Positions 46,507 to 59,225 of a DNA stretch of 64,000 nt are shown here, one piece after another; position 1 is the first letter of the stretch; each line of letters opens with the position of its first letter. The stretch covers positions 15,604,214 to 15,668,213 of the forward strand of contig CM036188.1 in the NCBI GenBank assembly GCA_020631735.1, in the 5' to 3' direction. Position numbers and translations under genes: made by a program. Source of the DNA: Saccharum officinarum (lineage: Eukaryota; Streptophyta; Magnoliopsida; Poales; Poaceae). The notes beneath the pieces were generated by a model that was not told the origin of the DNA, made no database searches, and was given only the letters and a program-made list of their open reading frames with translations.

Positions 46507-49500
46507 ACAATGGGCCATCATGTTGTTTAAAGTACCAGTGCAGGAAATAATTCATTCTATTGTATTATCAATTAAAGTGAAAATTGTTGGTAGAATGATT
46601 TATTGTTAGGAATTCTCTAACTTAGCTAATTGACTTCATAGTTTGCTCATATCATGTCGAGCATAGCTGACATGGTCCATTATCTATATCTATACCTAAT
46701 AACAAAGAGACAAAATTTCCTGCCATTTTTTCGTCCATCCATTTTTTTTCGTCCACCTCCAGCTAACTACCAACAATAGAGAGTTTTCTTCTATCTGGAC
46801 TTATATATATAATAACCCATGTTCATATGTGTTAGAATAGCTCTTGTCTAGGGTGATACGGAGTCTGATTCCCAAACATATTGGGTCATGTATGTGATCT
46901 GGACCCATAAGCTGCCAAATAAATATTTCCCTCCTACGCTATTCCTTTTTTAGATTTTCCCTCCACGTCTGGAATTTGGAGTCCATCACCATCACGTAGT
47001 CCATGACTATTTCTTTTTTTCCAATGCGATTGTTACTTTTTCCCTTTAGCACACCGTGTCTGACCTTTTTCTGTAGATTTTGTTTTTTCTTATGCTTCTA
47101 CAAGGGGTCTTGTTTCATAACATGCCCTTTTTTCCTTTTTTCCATTTTGCCGTGTCCTATATGTTTTTCCTCATAAATATATGAAACAAATAATCACTGC
47201 AATCAACTCTTTCCATTGCTAATTTGTTGATGTAGTTACGATTAAAAATAAAACTTATTTTTATTAAAATTAGATCAATCGATGCTCTAACTAATCAAAC
47301 AATTGGATAATATTTAAAATTGAAGTTATGTGTTATGATATATATCTATGATGAATAAACATTTTTGTCTTTACAGAAAAATATACTAAGATTGTATTTT
47401 AATTCAATATAGATATTGGTAACATTTACTTATATCATGGTGATCATAGATAAATATAAATTTTAATTTTTATATAAAAAATAATAAACATAAATAGATA
47501 TGTACCATTTTTGTCATTGTTTTCCATAAATCCGTTGCAACGCACTGGCACATTTGTTGTAATATTAAAAAGGTCAAATTTCTCTCCACCTAATAATTTT
47601 CATCTAACCTAGCCCAACCCTTTTTCCCAACAGCCTAACCACATGCTCACCTCTTGGTCGTCAGTCGCTAGAGGCACACGCTACAGGCGCTTCCACATCC
47701 CCTTGTCAGAACTATCTGCACCCCCTCATTAGGACAACCCAACCGCTCGCTCACCTCCGAGCCGTCACTCGGTACAGGCTCACTTCCGCACCAACTCATC
47801 CGAGTCCCACAGTCTGACCCATCCTTCTACATCTTCCTCAAAGCAACTCCAGTAGGGTCCCTATTTGAGCCCATAGCTAAATATGGGTGCCTAGGCCAAA
47901 AACACAGCTTTAGCAGAGCCCCTACTCGAGCACCCAAATCCTGCCTCTGGCACCAATTCCTGGGGGCTGCCCCCAGGCCAAGCCCCCAAAGGAGAATTTC
48001 CGTTCATTTCTTCCCCATGCACTTGCCTTCCCCCCGCTTGCGCCGTCGTTTCCCCCGTGCACAACTCACACAGCCCGTGCGCGACTTCCCGGCGGTGACC
48101 GCGAGTACCCTACAACGCATGCATGAAGCAGGAGGTCTGGGGTGGGGCTTCATCGACATGGCTCATGCCGCCCACACTTCGGGGCAGGGCTTCACCCACA
48201 TGGCTCGTGCGCCCATGCACGGCCGGCTCTCGGCGGCACACCTCACTACGATGACCGTGATTCACATGCCCCTCCTCAGAATTCAAGTCTGGCCTGTGTA
48301 GGTTGTGCGCATGAAGGACAAAATTGGAGGAAATAGAATAATGAGGAGGTTGTGCACATGAAAGACAAATTGGAGGAAATAGAATAGAAGAAAAAACGTA
48401 CAGAGAGAAATCAAACTCACAACCTATAGGTTAAGAAACTCATCCCTTTCCACTACACCATGTAGTTGGTTTGTATTAAGTATGAAATTTTGACTCAAAT
48501 AACCATACTATACCAGCGGTTCGATCGACTAGACTAAACAAACCGTTAAATCGAGGGCTTTGCTGGTCCCTTCCTAACAACTATGTGCACCCATTGGCCT
48601 CCGCTCCCGCAGTCTTTGTGCTCGATCTCTGAAAAATCGGCACCTTACCTATCTCCTTGCAATATTGGATCAAAAATGGCAGCGGGCAAGTCCCCTGACC
48701 CTAGCCATGGCAGGTGAGGGGGGCCCTAGCTCTGTTGCAGCCACCAAATGGGATACACGTCCAGTTTACCTGGGTCGCACCTTCGATGTGCCTCTACCTC
48801 CTCCTCAGCCAACTGCACTGTCATTGCCCCTGTGACCCCATCTACCGTATGACGAGCTCGGGGCCACCATCACTGAGTGTGAAAGGCGAGTTAGACATAA
48901 GTTATAAACTGATAATGACTCCGTTGCAATGCACGTGTATTTTTGCTAGTATTTTATAACTTCACAACCATGAATACATTGCACCTATGGGTACCACAAA
49001 GATACTGCTATGTATAAAAATACTTATGACGAACATGTACTGGACTACACCTAACTTATTTTTGTGCAACGAACATAGGATTCTAGGACTCCATTTGGCG
49101 GCGTTTTTGACCATTTCACCCCTCTCAGGTATTAAAAATAATGTTTTGATGCTTGGAGCCAGGATGTCTAACTACAGCTATTTGTGGAATTACGAGTGAC
49201 AGTGGTGGCCTCCAAGAGTCCATCAGCATTTTCTGCAGTGTCCTGTCAATTTGGTAGTACTGGTTACATAGTAGAACAGGATTTAGCAATAGGATTTTCA
49301 CAACACTTCACATGATTATCTCAAAACCATGTTATACTGTGAACTACATCTTCAAGCATGATCAACGAAGCAGACAATATTTCCTCTAGAGACACTATGC
49401 TCCTGGTGCTTTTCGAAGTAATTCTTCCAGACCTCTCCTATAGGAAAAACATGAACCTTAGTATCTTTCCACCCCTTAGCAACCAGAAGAGGTCGAGCAC

Positions 49501-50533
49501 AGCAGAACTCAACAAGATTGTGGCCGGCCACTGTGTGTCCTGCACAACTTCCTCACAACCACAAGAAAATGATTCCTATCGTTACTGAAAAGGACAGATA
49601 ATGTGAACAACCTTGCCTGAGGTCAAATGTCAGTAGCCAAGAAGTGCTTGCCATTCTTGTCGAGGTGAACCTTACGATAGAACAAGATTTTCGGCCAATC
49701 GTTGGCCACCTGTTCTTCTAGGTTTGAACTGGGACAGTTTGTAATTGAACGACTAGCACTCAGTGTCCAGTGTGCTCCACCCCATCAATACATATGCATG
49801 GGGTCATTGTAACTGAAATAGGTTCTTCAGAATGATTCTGAGCTGTGTTGGTTCCAATGAATCTGACCGTATATTCAATGTGAACCCTGACATTGTTTTC
49901 CGGCATGGAGTATTTGAAGCAGACACCAAGTCCAGCCCTCTTAAATGCAGCCTAAGTGTTGAGTCTATTTGATGTCCAATTAGATACAGCCCAATAGGCC
50001 TACTAGTAACTGCAGGCAGCTGCCACAACACGCCACATAGGACACTTCGTCTTCGGCTGATCGGTGGTGGATCACTTCAGCTTCAGGAACCATGAATCAT
50101 CGATTTGCCGCATCAAGGTCTAGCAGCCCGCATGTCCGATTGAAGCGACTCACAAGGCCAAGCAAGCGAGCATGACGAGACAATGACACACAAGTACCTG
50201 ACACCGTGATGCAGAGCTAGGTAGCTTATTTCCTAATGCAGGCTTTGTTACAGATGCTATAATTTTGAGTCCAACAGTATTATAGCTTTAGTTAATAATC
50301 TTTACATGACTTATTGAAAGGATGAAGAGCCAGCTTCCCTCATTTTTCTTATTAATTTTACTGCAGCAAGCCATACTCACTAATCAAACAACGTGCAACC
50401 AGGTAATAACTGAATCAGTTTGGTTCTAGCCTCCAGATTCCCACAGGGGAGGGGTGAGACACAGGGATTTGGCTAAGCAGCCACATCACACCCCATTCCA
50501 GTTGGCCCTGATAATATGTATCTAGTGTCTACT

Positions 50534-50980
50534 TTCCTTTGGCCTCCCATTCCCTACAGACCAGGCATGAGCTTTCCTTTCCAACTTCCATATATCCTCT
50601 TTCTTTTGGGCAATACTACTATCCTAGTGTTGCTTGGGGCCTCTGTTGAGTTAGAGGTAGAACTAAAGGCTGCTACCATATATATATTGAGCTGAAGGTG
50701 ATTAATTACTTTTTCTTATCACTGCTAATATATTGGCAATTATTGGTATGTTCTTTTTCTATTGCTATGCATTTAATTGTCTCGATAGGCATATCTTGCA
50801 ATGTAATGAAGGTTTGCTCATCGGCCCAAGATTGGACTATTACCATGTGTCTGTCAGCAGGAAAGATGATTTGGGAGTGTCACAGTTAAGGTCAAGAATT
50901 GCTAGTTATCCCAACTCATAATTACGGGGCCCATCTCTATTGTGACATAGGGAATCAACACAAGCGCTAGTCATACTGTC
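50534..50980 (-). ncRNA. Candidate PHAS locus 3, copy B
   Basis: Motif at 50534-50555 (17 of 22; here ttcctttgg where copy A has ttccgttgg). Box at 50679-50688, then the shared upstream block as in copy A. Confidence 0.5.
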
Positions 50981-52601
50981 GTAGACGTGGCATGTTAATT
51001 ACTGTTGAATACCATTCATTGCACCAGCATTTTTTATTGAAAGCATGGGAGGAGGATAACATGTGTTGTGCAGATTTGCTATCTTGTATACTAGCACTGA
51101 ACATGCATTATTTTTTCATTATTTTCATATAATAGCTTAATGGCAAAGATGGACAAAACTAGAATCCTTTTAGTAGACATATGTGTATAGCGTCCACGTC
51201 TTGATGAACAGATTAATAAACTAGCTCTGTTAATTCATGATGACGTACTGACTTTTAATGTGGGACAACATAAGATATGCGAAGGTGTCCAAGATACAAG
51301 ACATGAGAACCACTCATCGAACATTATTTCTTCTGCTTCTTCTTCTTTATTCTCTCAGGATTCATGCGTCAACAAGCTCGACAACCGAACATCCCCTTCA
51401 TTTGGTCATAAGTGATGTCTTCCTGAGGCATCTCACAATGAGGACATTTGCATTGGCACCGAGTGGTCTTGGCGCTCTCAGCCTAAGTCATTAGGAAATC
51501 ATAATCAAGCTATATAGCTACGTATATGATCAAAGCAAAGCTTGATCAGGTACACAGGATAAATTATGTAATCCATGAATCACAAAGTGATCGCACAGAA
51601 CGTTTTATTGATTGGAACAACTTAAGGACTTGTAATTAACTTGGTGGAATGATGTCCTTGAAAATTTGCCATTGGGTCAGGAAAAAAGTTTTCTGGCACT
51701 TCGTAGAGCATATATATAACAAGGCCCCCAAGGTCTTTAGGAGTCTCATCTTTTGGTCTGTGTGTGAACCTGTGCTATGTGTTTGGTTCCTGATTTTGGT
51801 TCCTGATTTTGCCACTAGTTAATGAATACTCGTCACCAAGCACGTACTAGGATAGTATTTGGTTCCTGATTTTTGTAGCATAAACAGATTACAGAAGGCA
51901 AGCTATTATGTTCCTGCGTTTGGTTCAGCATGGTCAGTAGAAAGTTTCCCTGGACACTAGTTGCCCATTAAAAATTTATATGCTGCTCCTTTGCTGTAAT
52001 TGCTTCATGGACAGCTCCTTGACTGGACAACTCGTCTTCGCTGACAGACATCACTGAAGTCAAAGACTCAATCAGAGTCGCCTCATACTCCATGCGGCTG
52101 CCCCCTCAATTGCGCGAGCAGATCTGCAGTCAAGGGACACACATGCCGTCTTGTCACCGATAAGATATCCCTAGCTGCCTTTCCCTTTATCTCTCTCTCT
52201 CTCTGTCAAGCCCTTTCCAATACTTGCTGAGATCTATTATTCTTCAGCAACCTATAGCAGATCGTTGGAATGATTTGAACAAGAGCAGAAGGGAGAAGAG
52301 GAAGGAAGATGACAAGCCCATTCAAATTTCTTGATTGGAGCACGTCATAGAGAGGGAGCTCAGCTGCAGCAGTGCAGCGGTCAGTACCAGTACATGATGA
52401 TTGGTGGCTTTCACCATGGTTTCTTGTTGGCAGAGATCAGTTGAACTAACTAGGAAGCAAGGATTCATCGTCATTGAAAAAGGATAGTTTGGAATCATGT
52501 AACTCTAATATCGGTCCCTTCCAGGGGCACAACTTGGATTTGAATGTCTGGCAGACTGTTGCCCCCTCCCTCCATCACTGGTAACCTCAGTGACGTGCAA
52601 T

Positions 52602-52701
52602 TTCCTTTTACCTCCTATTCTTAACTTTTGTATGCCTCTATTCTCCCTCTACTCTATATTCCTGTGGTGCTAGCATTTGGTACACGTTGTTCGACCTAGG
52701 A
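52602..52701 (-). pseudogene. Promoterless relic of candidate PHAS locus 5, copy B
   Basis: The motif at 52602-52623 is identical to copy A, but a deletion beginning at about 52701 removes the TATA-like box and all upstream shared sequence. Confidence 0.45.
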
Positions 52702-53146
52702 GGCATATCTCTTCAGTTGTTGTATTGCACGGCATTTAGTGCCACTACCGAAGGCATGATGGTGGCCCAGCAAAGGTCATGTTTGGGCAGGTTAGGGTGG
52801 TTTCACGACCGAGGACTCTAGGTATCACCCCCACCCGGTGACAGATGGTATTGACACTGGTGGCATGGATAGGCCTAGGGGGTGAGTCCAGATGTGATAG
52901 GGTGTCTCCAGCTAGCAGTGCTAGATCGGTGCCAATGAAGAGTTTGGCTTTAGCTCCTCCATTGATGGCTCCAACAAGATCTGCGATGGCATGGCTCAGA
53001 GTATGCCATGCGAAGAATTTCCAATATATGAACTTGGTTATGTTGCTACTATTTTTTATAATTTTGATATCTACCAATGCATGAGACAATATAGTAATGT
53101 TGCGCACGATGGTTGAAAGAAACAGGGCCACGGGAATCATCAGAGT

Positions 53147-53751
53147 TGTTAGGTTTACTCCCACATCAGTAATTGATGGTGGCGGAGCACAACATATAAG
53201 GTGGGGCAGTCCTCACCTATTAGGCTAGTCTTTTGGGTTGAGTTAGGGCCAAGGCCTAGGTATGTTGTGGGCTCTGGTGGACCTGGGCCTGAGGGACGCT
53301 GGCTCATGGGTATAGCGAGCTGGGCTGGTATCTGCTGCTCTCTCTGACAAATGGTATTGGAGTCCGTGGTCAGAAAACCTGGAAAATCTCACAAGTCTCA
53401 TGGTGACGGGGGAGCCTGTTAACATCTCGGGGGTCACATGGGTTGTCTGTGATATGGAGCGTTGGACTCGGGGCCTGGATAACGCCTTCTGGAGATCACA
53501 CGGGGTTGTGTGATGTGAAGAGTTGGGTTCGATGTGACTAGGGAGATTGTTAGGTTTACTCCCACATCGGTAATTGATGGTGGTTGAGCCTAGCACATAA
53601 GGCAGGGGGAGTCCTCACCTGTCAAGCTAGTCTTCTAGGTTGAGTTAGGCCCAAGGCCTGGGCATGTTGTGGGCTCCAGTGGACCTGAGCCCGAGGGGCA
53701 CCAGCTCGTGGTTATACCGAATTGGGCTGGTATCTGCTGCGCTCTCTAACA
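53147..53751 (+). mobile_element. TRIM element, complete, 605 bp
   Basis: Terminal repeats at 53147-53349 and 53548-53751 (203 and 204 bp, both TGTTAGG...ACA), target duplication agagt at 53142-53146 and 53752-53756. A primer site tggtattggagtcc lies just inside the left repeat and a purine-rich gactagggagat just before the right one. The repeats differ at roughly one site in seven, so the insertion is old. There is no coding sequence; TRIMs depend on enzymes of other retroelements. The related stretch near 60240-60300 lacks it, giving an approximate empty site. Confidence 0.95.
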
Positions 53752-53954
53752 AGAGTAAAAAAATAAGAACGGTCTGAGGAGAACACACTATATTAGTAGA
53801 TGGGTCTTCATCCTCCATTTTCGGTAAATGGGTGACAGGCAACAAGGGATTTGCCCTTTTACTACCTGGCCTACCAGTAAGGCCATAGAACTAGAGGCCC
53901 TTGTGTCAGGTCCAGCCATGACGACCCAAACAAATTCACTGTCTTGCCTCAAAT

Positions 53955-54300
53955 TCCCTTGTGCCTCGTATTCCCATCTCACGGTACCCTCACCTCCTTT
54001 CCAACAGACATGGGCACCATCATTCTGGCTCACTTGAATATCCTACTCGCTCTTATGGTAACTAGCGTGGTTGCATCTTGTCAAGTTAGTCACGGAATAG
54101 AAATCAACGTGTAGTAGTATATATATGAGGTCAGGTTATGTAGTGCTGGTGGTAGTGGGATTTTTTTTCGTGCTTTGTTTTAATCAGCATTTAAGTTGGA
54201 AATTACAGGTATTGTACTTTTTTTGAACTACGCATTCACTCTTCACAAATGTCAAGTCATTATCACCATGAATGGGCTGATGGGGTGGTTGATTTGATAA
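53955..54300 (-). ncRNA. Candidate PHAS locus 8
   Basis: Trigger motif at 53955-53976 (16 of 22; positions 8-9 agree with miR2118 here). The minus-strand box TATATATAC (54118-54126) is about 143 bp upstream. A degenerate shared block follows (cgcattcactcttcacaaatg). Confidence 0.42.
54010..54114 (+). other. 34-codon frame with a signal-peptide-like sequence
   Basis: MGTIILAHLNILLALMVTSV, then VASCQVSHGIEINV and stop. Hydrophobic core and SCQ end recall the signal peptide of the defensin-like gene at 12482. A GT donor directly follows CAA, but no cysteine-rich second exon was found downstream. It overlaps the 5' part of candidate PHAS locus 8 on the opposite strand. Probably chance or a relic. 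Confidence 0.2.
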
Positions 54301-55279
54301 ATTAACTGACAATTAATATGTAACTTGATATGGTGGCTACTTGGCCACATACAAGAATCCATCCAGGTGGCACCACATATCTTTAGCACGAGAGAAGACA
54401 ACCATTAAAATATTTATTTTAGAAGATAGCCCCATCTATTGTCAGAGACATTCAAAAAATGTTCCTGCCTCTGAAAATACCTAAGAATTGATGAACACAA
54501 CGCTCCGACTGCTAGACGCTAATCCAGTGCAGAATATATTGGCTGTGGGAGGAGATATTTTCTACCACTATTGATGAGTACCTTGTTGCTGGACGATGCA
54601 TAGTTCTGCAACTTTTCACACTCTCGTAAAGCTAAACTACACTCTTTTTTATTAGAGAATGAAACACTCCACTACAGCATAAATAATTTTTTTACTAGTA
54701 CAATTGATTTCGAGGGTGTTTGTAAAAATAACATATGTCGAAGGACACATCGGCAACCACCCATTGAAACACATTTCCCTGCCAGGCCTACCTCGGACAA
54801 ACCGGTTACAAAAAGAAAAGCAAAAAAACTAGATAAAAATGCCAAAGAGTCCCATGTCGAGCATGTTAGACATATGTATTCTAGAACTAAAAAAATACAT
54901 GTATTATAGCTGTGTATGCTATTGGGCCTGGGCTGTGCGTGTGTGTCCATATATCAAGCCGGCCAGCCCTAGCTGTGATAGGATTCTCTACCACTAATAA
55001 TGCACCGCTTGTAAACTTCACTAAAGCCACCCCACAAACTATCCATCACAGTCATAGTCTCTCCTACGTGTACCCCAAAAATGCACCCAACAACAGCTAA
55101 TCTTTCAAATCAAAGGACGAGATTCACTCTGCCATCTCCTTTCTCTCACTCACTCACATCCAAGGGATGAGATTGCTTGGATCAGTCCTCATCACTCATC
55201 CCATCCCATCGCGTGCCCACCCCCATGACTCTTTCTCCCCCCGACGCACGTGCTCCCAGACGCACACACTCCCACAGGA
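54301..55279. other. Intergenic DNA, nothing recognised
   Basis: About 980 bp of low-complexity and AT-rich sequence with CT-rich patches (55120-55280). No domain-bearing frame or terminal repeats. Confidence 0.45.
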
Positions 55280-55499
55280 CCAAACCCAACTATTATTCTC
55301 TTGACTAATAAACTTATTATTCTTAAAAATAGAACTTGTAGACATGCCTACAAGCCCCAACACTCATAATAAAAATCTAACTCACACATAAGCATAATGA
55401 TAAAGCAACTATCGCACCAAAGTTCAAACCACACGATAGACTCGAATACTCAACTGACATTACTAAGAACGTTCTTATTACATGAAGGACTCCTATTTT

Positions 55500-56359
55500 C
55501 TAATGACGTGGCTTATGCTCTAATGTCTCATAAATCTTAGCCATGCCTTGGTTTGCTCGAAGTTCATCAATCATTGCTTGGCACCTCTTGACGGTCTTCC
55601 CCTGTGCCTTCACCATCTCTTCTAACTACAAGTTCCTCTCCATCATATCATAGACAAGGTTCACCATCACCCGAGAAAGTGGTTCCAACTGCACTGATCC
55701 ATCATGGCCCACCCAAGGTCGGGGTGTGCACGAGGAAAGTAACGGTGAACATCATGCTTCATGCTATCAAAGCGAAGGTAACAGAGGCCCATACATGCTT
55801 CAAAAGCGGCGTCTTCAATACTAGCCTCCATGGTAGCTCGACGACCCATGTGAGCATACATCTTGTCTAGCTGGTATGCCCCATTTTCCTCATCCTTAGG
55901 AAAAATACTTGCTCTTGCCTTCTAGTAAGTGTCCTCCAGTGGATAGGTATACTCTCAACAGACGTACTCCACAGCTCGGTGCTAATCAGCAAAGTAGGCA
56001 AAGAGCATTCCCACAAGTCGATGGTGAGAGACAGCATCTCCTCCAGCCTTGTGGTAGATCTTCATAGTCCATCCCATTGGAGGAGGTGGCACATCCTCAG
56101 CAGCTGCATCATGTGGTGGAGACAGGGGTTGCTCTTCTCCATTGGCTTCCTCCTCTTCATCATCTTCAATCTCAATGATCTCAGAATCTTCTTCAGGCTC
56201 GGGTTCTTCCTGGGGAGGTGCTGGCACTTGGATTGGTGCTTCAGGGGCCTGCTCCTGCTCCTGGGGTGCTTCCTCTTGTGGCTCTTCAGGTGTAAGCAAA
56301 GCACGAGGTGGGTAGTGTCCTCCAGTGGTGATGCGGGCAGTCCTGCGACCATGAACCAT
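55500..56359 (-). pseudogene. Decayed extra ORF (orf0-like) of the minus-strand element
   Basis: Starts MVHGRRTARITTGGHYPPRA, then an acidic Pro/Glu-rich stretch (SEIIEIEDDEEEE), MGWTMKIY, EYTYPLEDTY, MEASIEDAAFEA, YFPRAHPD, and a C-terminal coil ending in AKIYETLEHK. These line up in order with the frame at 1614-2318 (MGWTTKFH, EYSHPWMDSYWK, METS-type SMEDVAFNA, FP, PKIYEKLN). At least three in-frame stops interrupt residues about 126-155; two fall where the intact copy has Trp, consistent with G-to-A decay of methylated DNA. One frame slip is also needed near 55650. Confidence 0.7.
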
Positions 56360-56535
56360 CTATAGAGTTTTTAGATGTAGTTAGAATAGAGGCAAAATTT
56401 CGTAATAGAATGAGACATAAGAAGCATAAAAATTTATCAAATAACAAGAGCAAGATAATAAGCATAAAAATAGTGAAAAAGAAGATACTAAATCGACCAT
56501 TTCTAGCTAGGCTTGCGTCCTACAGTCAACAAAAG

Positions 56536-56548
56536 CTTTCATACCAAT
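56536..56548 (-). promoter_or_regulatory. Degenerate tRNA-Met primer-binding site
   Basis: Minus-strand TTGGTATGAAAGC, one base past the LTR end. It differs at two positions from the intact site at 1429-1441. Confidence 0.7.
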
Positions 56549-56549
56549 T

Positions 56550-59225
56550 TGTCACACCCATTTAACGACCAAATGGAGTGCATACTCTTATGTGTGCCCA
56601 GAGATCAATCACACATAAGTTAACAAATTATAAAGGAAGTATCATCATAAATGTTATTACATCACGATTATTAACACATAGTCTTTACACAAATGTAGCG
56701 GAAGTAAAAAATATAAAACTCTCGTGGTAGCTCCAAATCACAGGCACATTGACTGGTTGACTGAAAGTCTAGTAATCTTCAGGGAAGTAGGAGTAGTAGT
56801 CACTATTTGCACCATCTGTTACCCATCCAGGATTTTTATCCAAGTAAGAAAAATAAACAAGCGTAAGTACATCTCGTACTCAACAAGTGTAACATGGGGT
56901 TCATGAGGCTCAAAGGCATGACATTGGTTTATCAGCATGTAGCATTTAATTAGCATAATTTTAGCATATCAATAATATCAAAATGTCTCCACGTAACAAT
57001 AAACATATGATCCATGTGAAATGATTAACGAATGGCAAAAATATATTCATTATTAATGATCAACTATTCCATAAGGGTCCAAGACCACTCGCGACCGTGA
57101 GCACGGCTATTATAACAGTTTTACACTCCGTAGAGGTTGTACACTTTCACTGTGAGCCATGATTTACCCTTTCGCCCGAGGTGATCAGCCTGTTGACCCA
57201 CTACCAAGGAAGGTCGGCAGGGTTCACAATGAAGTCTTTCAAAGGTTCGTCTAACAAGTTAGGGTCATTAGATTCACTCGGCAAACAGATGTAGAGCCCC
57301 CCTTCCAAATGGCACAATGACGTGCAGCCTATACACATGAGGACAGAGGCCACACTATGCCCGATTCGTCAAGCCATTCTTACACCATGAAGGTTTCCAC
57401 TAACAAGCTAGAAAAGGTCCTCATACTTGACTAAAGCCAGAGCCATATAGCCCTCACAGTTGTACTGTAAGTCCCGGATGTTCGCTTACAGATAAGTCCT
57501 TAAGGAGAGTAACTAGAGCACCAAAAACAACCCCATGCTCTAGTCCCCTTTAAATAGTAATCAAAAGTCATCTTTTAATATTTATTGCATATTCCATTAG
57601 TCAAATTATATGATCATAGTTCATGTTATGCACTAGCAATTACTACTCAATGCAATATAATAGGTGTCAAGGTATAAGATCAACACTAAGTCATCCTTAA
57701 CAAGGGAATATATGCATAATGATATTATTTGTTTATTGTAAATAGGACAACAAGGATAATCCCATGCTATACTTGCCTTGCTCAAACTGGTCCTGATGAT
57801 CTTGTTCGTAGAAAAACTCCTGATCCCAACGAATTGCTCACTGTCTATATTCGATCAGCAATAGCAACAACATTCATCCAGAAACAATCATGCATAGACA
57901 AACAAGACTATAATTAGAACAGTACATCAACTGTAATAAAATAAGATAAAAAGTCTTTAAAACGAATCTACAACTCGCTAGGATCACACAGACACGAAGA
58001 TCACGAAAAACGGAGCTAAAACGACGAAGTTATGAATTTACGAAGATTTCCTATAGAAAAATATTTACTTTAATTCAAACTCAAAAATAAAATGTCATAA
58101 ACCTACTGTACAGTACTACTGACATGTAGAGCTCGCAAATACGAACCTAACGCAATTTGAACGGGTCAAATCGGAGTTAAAACAGAGATTTTATGACTAA
58201 AACAAGATTAGTGGAAAAACTATAAATATCAGAAAACGTATTCTTGAATTAACGAGACCAAATACGCTTTCAAAAGAATAAAACGCGATGCGGGAATGCG
58301 CCTTGGACTGTGGGTTATATTACATAAAACCGCAGGGACTCTTTAGCAAAATAAAACGGATGGCTCAGATTGAATCGGGGAGAATGGGCGGCGGTGCTCT
58401 GGCCGGAACAGTGGCCCGACGGCATTCCGCGGCGGCGCCATTGCCGGAGATAGCTATCTCGCGCCACAGAGCATTACCTCGCGAAAGAAATACACCAGCG
58501 GGTAGAGCATACCAAGGCATGCGGCTTGGAGAAGCGGACGGTGGTGACGAGATAGGGCTCCTAGCTCGCGGTGGCATCTCGGGAGCTCGACTGATGCTGC
58601 GAAAAGATTGGTTAGAGGCGGTTGTGCGCGACACCCTTGGTTTTATAGCCCGGAGGCGCTCTAAGTAAGGAAGGAGGAAGATTTCAGAGATGGATTCGGT
58701 CGGTGGAAGCAAGGAAAGGAATCCGACGCCGGCGTGGGGAGGAAGAAGGAAACCCTGACACGTCGGCCCGCGGCGTCAGCGACGGGAGAGAGGGAAAGGA
58801 AGGCGCGGCGCTCTCGCGAGCTTGCTGGGCCAGCGGCTGGACTCGCTGGGCTTGGCCCAAAGCGGGACGCGGAGGGGAAAGAAGACGGGCCGCGCGCGTG
58901 GGAGACATGCGGGCCGCAAGCTAGCGGTGGGCTGCCGACTGATCTGGGCTGAAAACAGAGAAGGGAAATGAAACTCCTTTTCTTTTTCCTTTTCCAATAT
59001 TTCAAAGCATTTTCAAATAAAATTTTGAATCCTCTTTTGAATTTTCAAATAGAGCACACAATACAAAATATTATGCAACAGCATGAATGCTCAAACATGT
59101 TCCTACCCTTATATTTGATTTTATGTTAATAAAAATAATTACTTTTCTAAGTTTGATTGCTCACAAAATTGCATAAAAATCATATTTACCTATTTTTAAA
59201 TATCCCAAAATTTTAGGGTGTTACA
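56550..59225 (-). repeat. 5' LTR of the truncated element, 2676 bp
   Basis: On the minus strand it starts TGTAACACCCTAAAATTTTG (plus 59225) and ends ATGGGTGTGACA (plus 56550). Its TATAAAA is at 58641-58647. Internal blocks shared with the other two long LTRs lie at 57440-57540 and 57085-57110. Frames in the GC-rich part (58280-59005) are compositional. Confidence 0.88.

Larger units (their letters stand above)
55280..59225 (-). mobile_element. Truncated Tekay-type Ty3-gypsy element (5' LTR, leader, extra ORF)
   Basis: On the minus strand: a complete 5' LTR, a degenerate primer site, and a leader with a decayed extra ORF. Sequence similarity to the leader of the first element then ends near 55280. 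Gag, pol and the 3' LTR are missing. It is a different, older family than the element at 1-10367 but shares LTR blocks and the extra ORF. Confidence 0.85.

Noticed and set aside
58288..59005. Overlapping frames of 60-126 codons on both strands
   Set aside because: They lie in the GC-rich part of an LTR and show no domain; the matching part of the other LTR does not preserve them.
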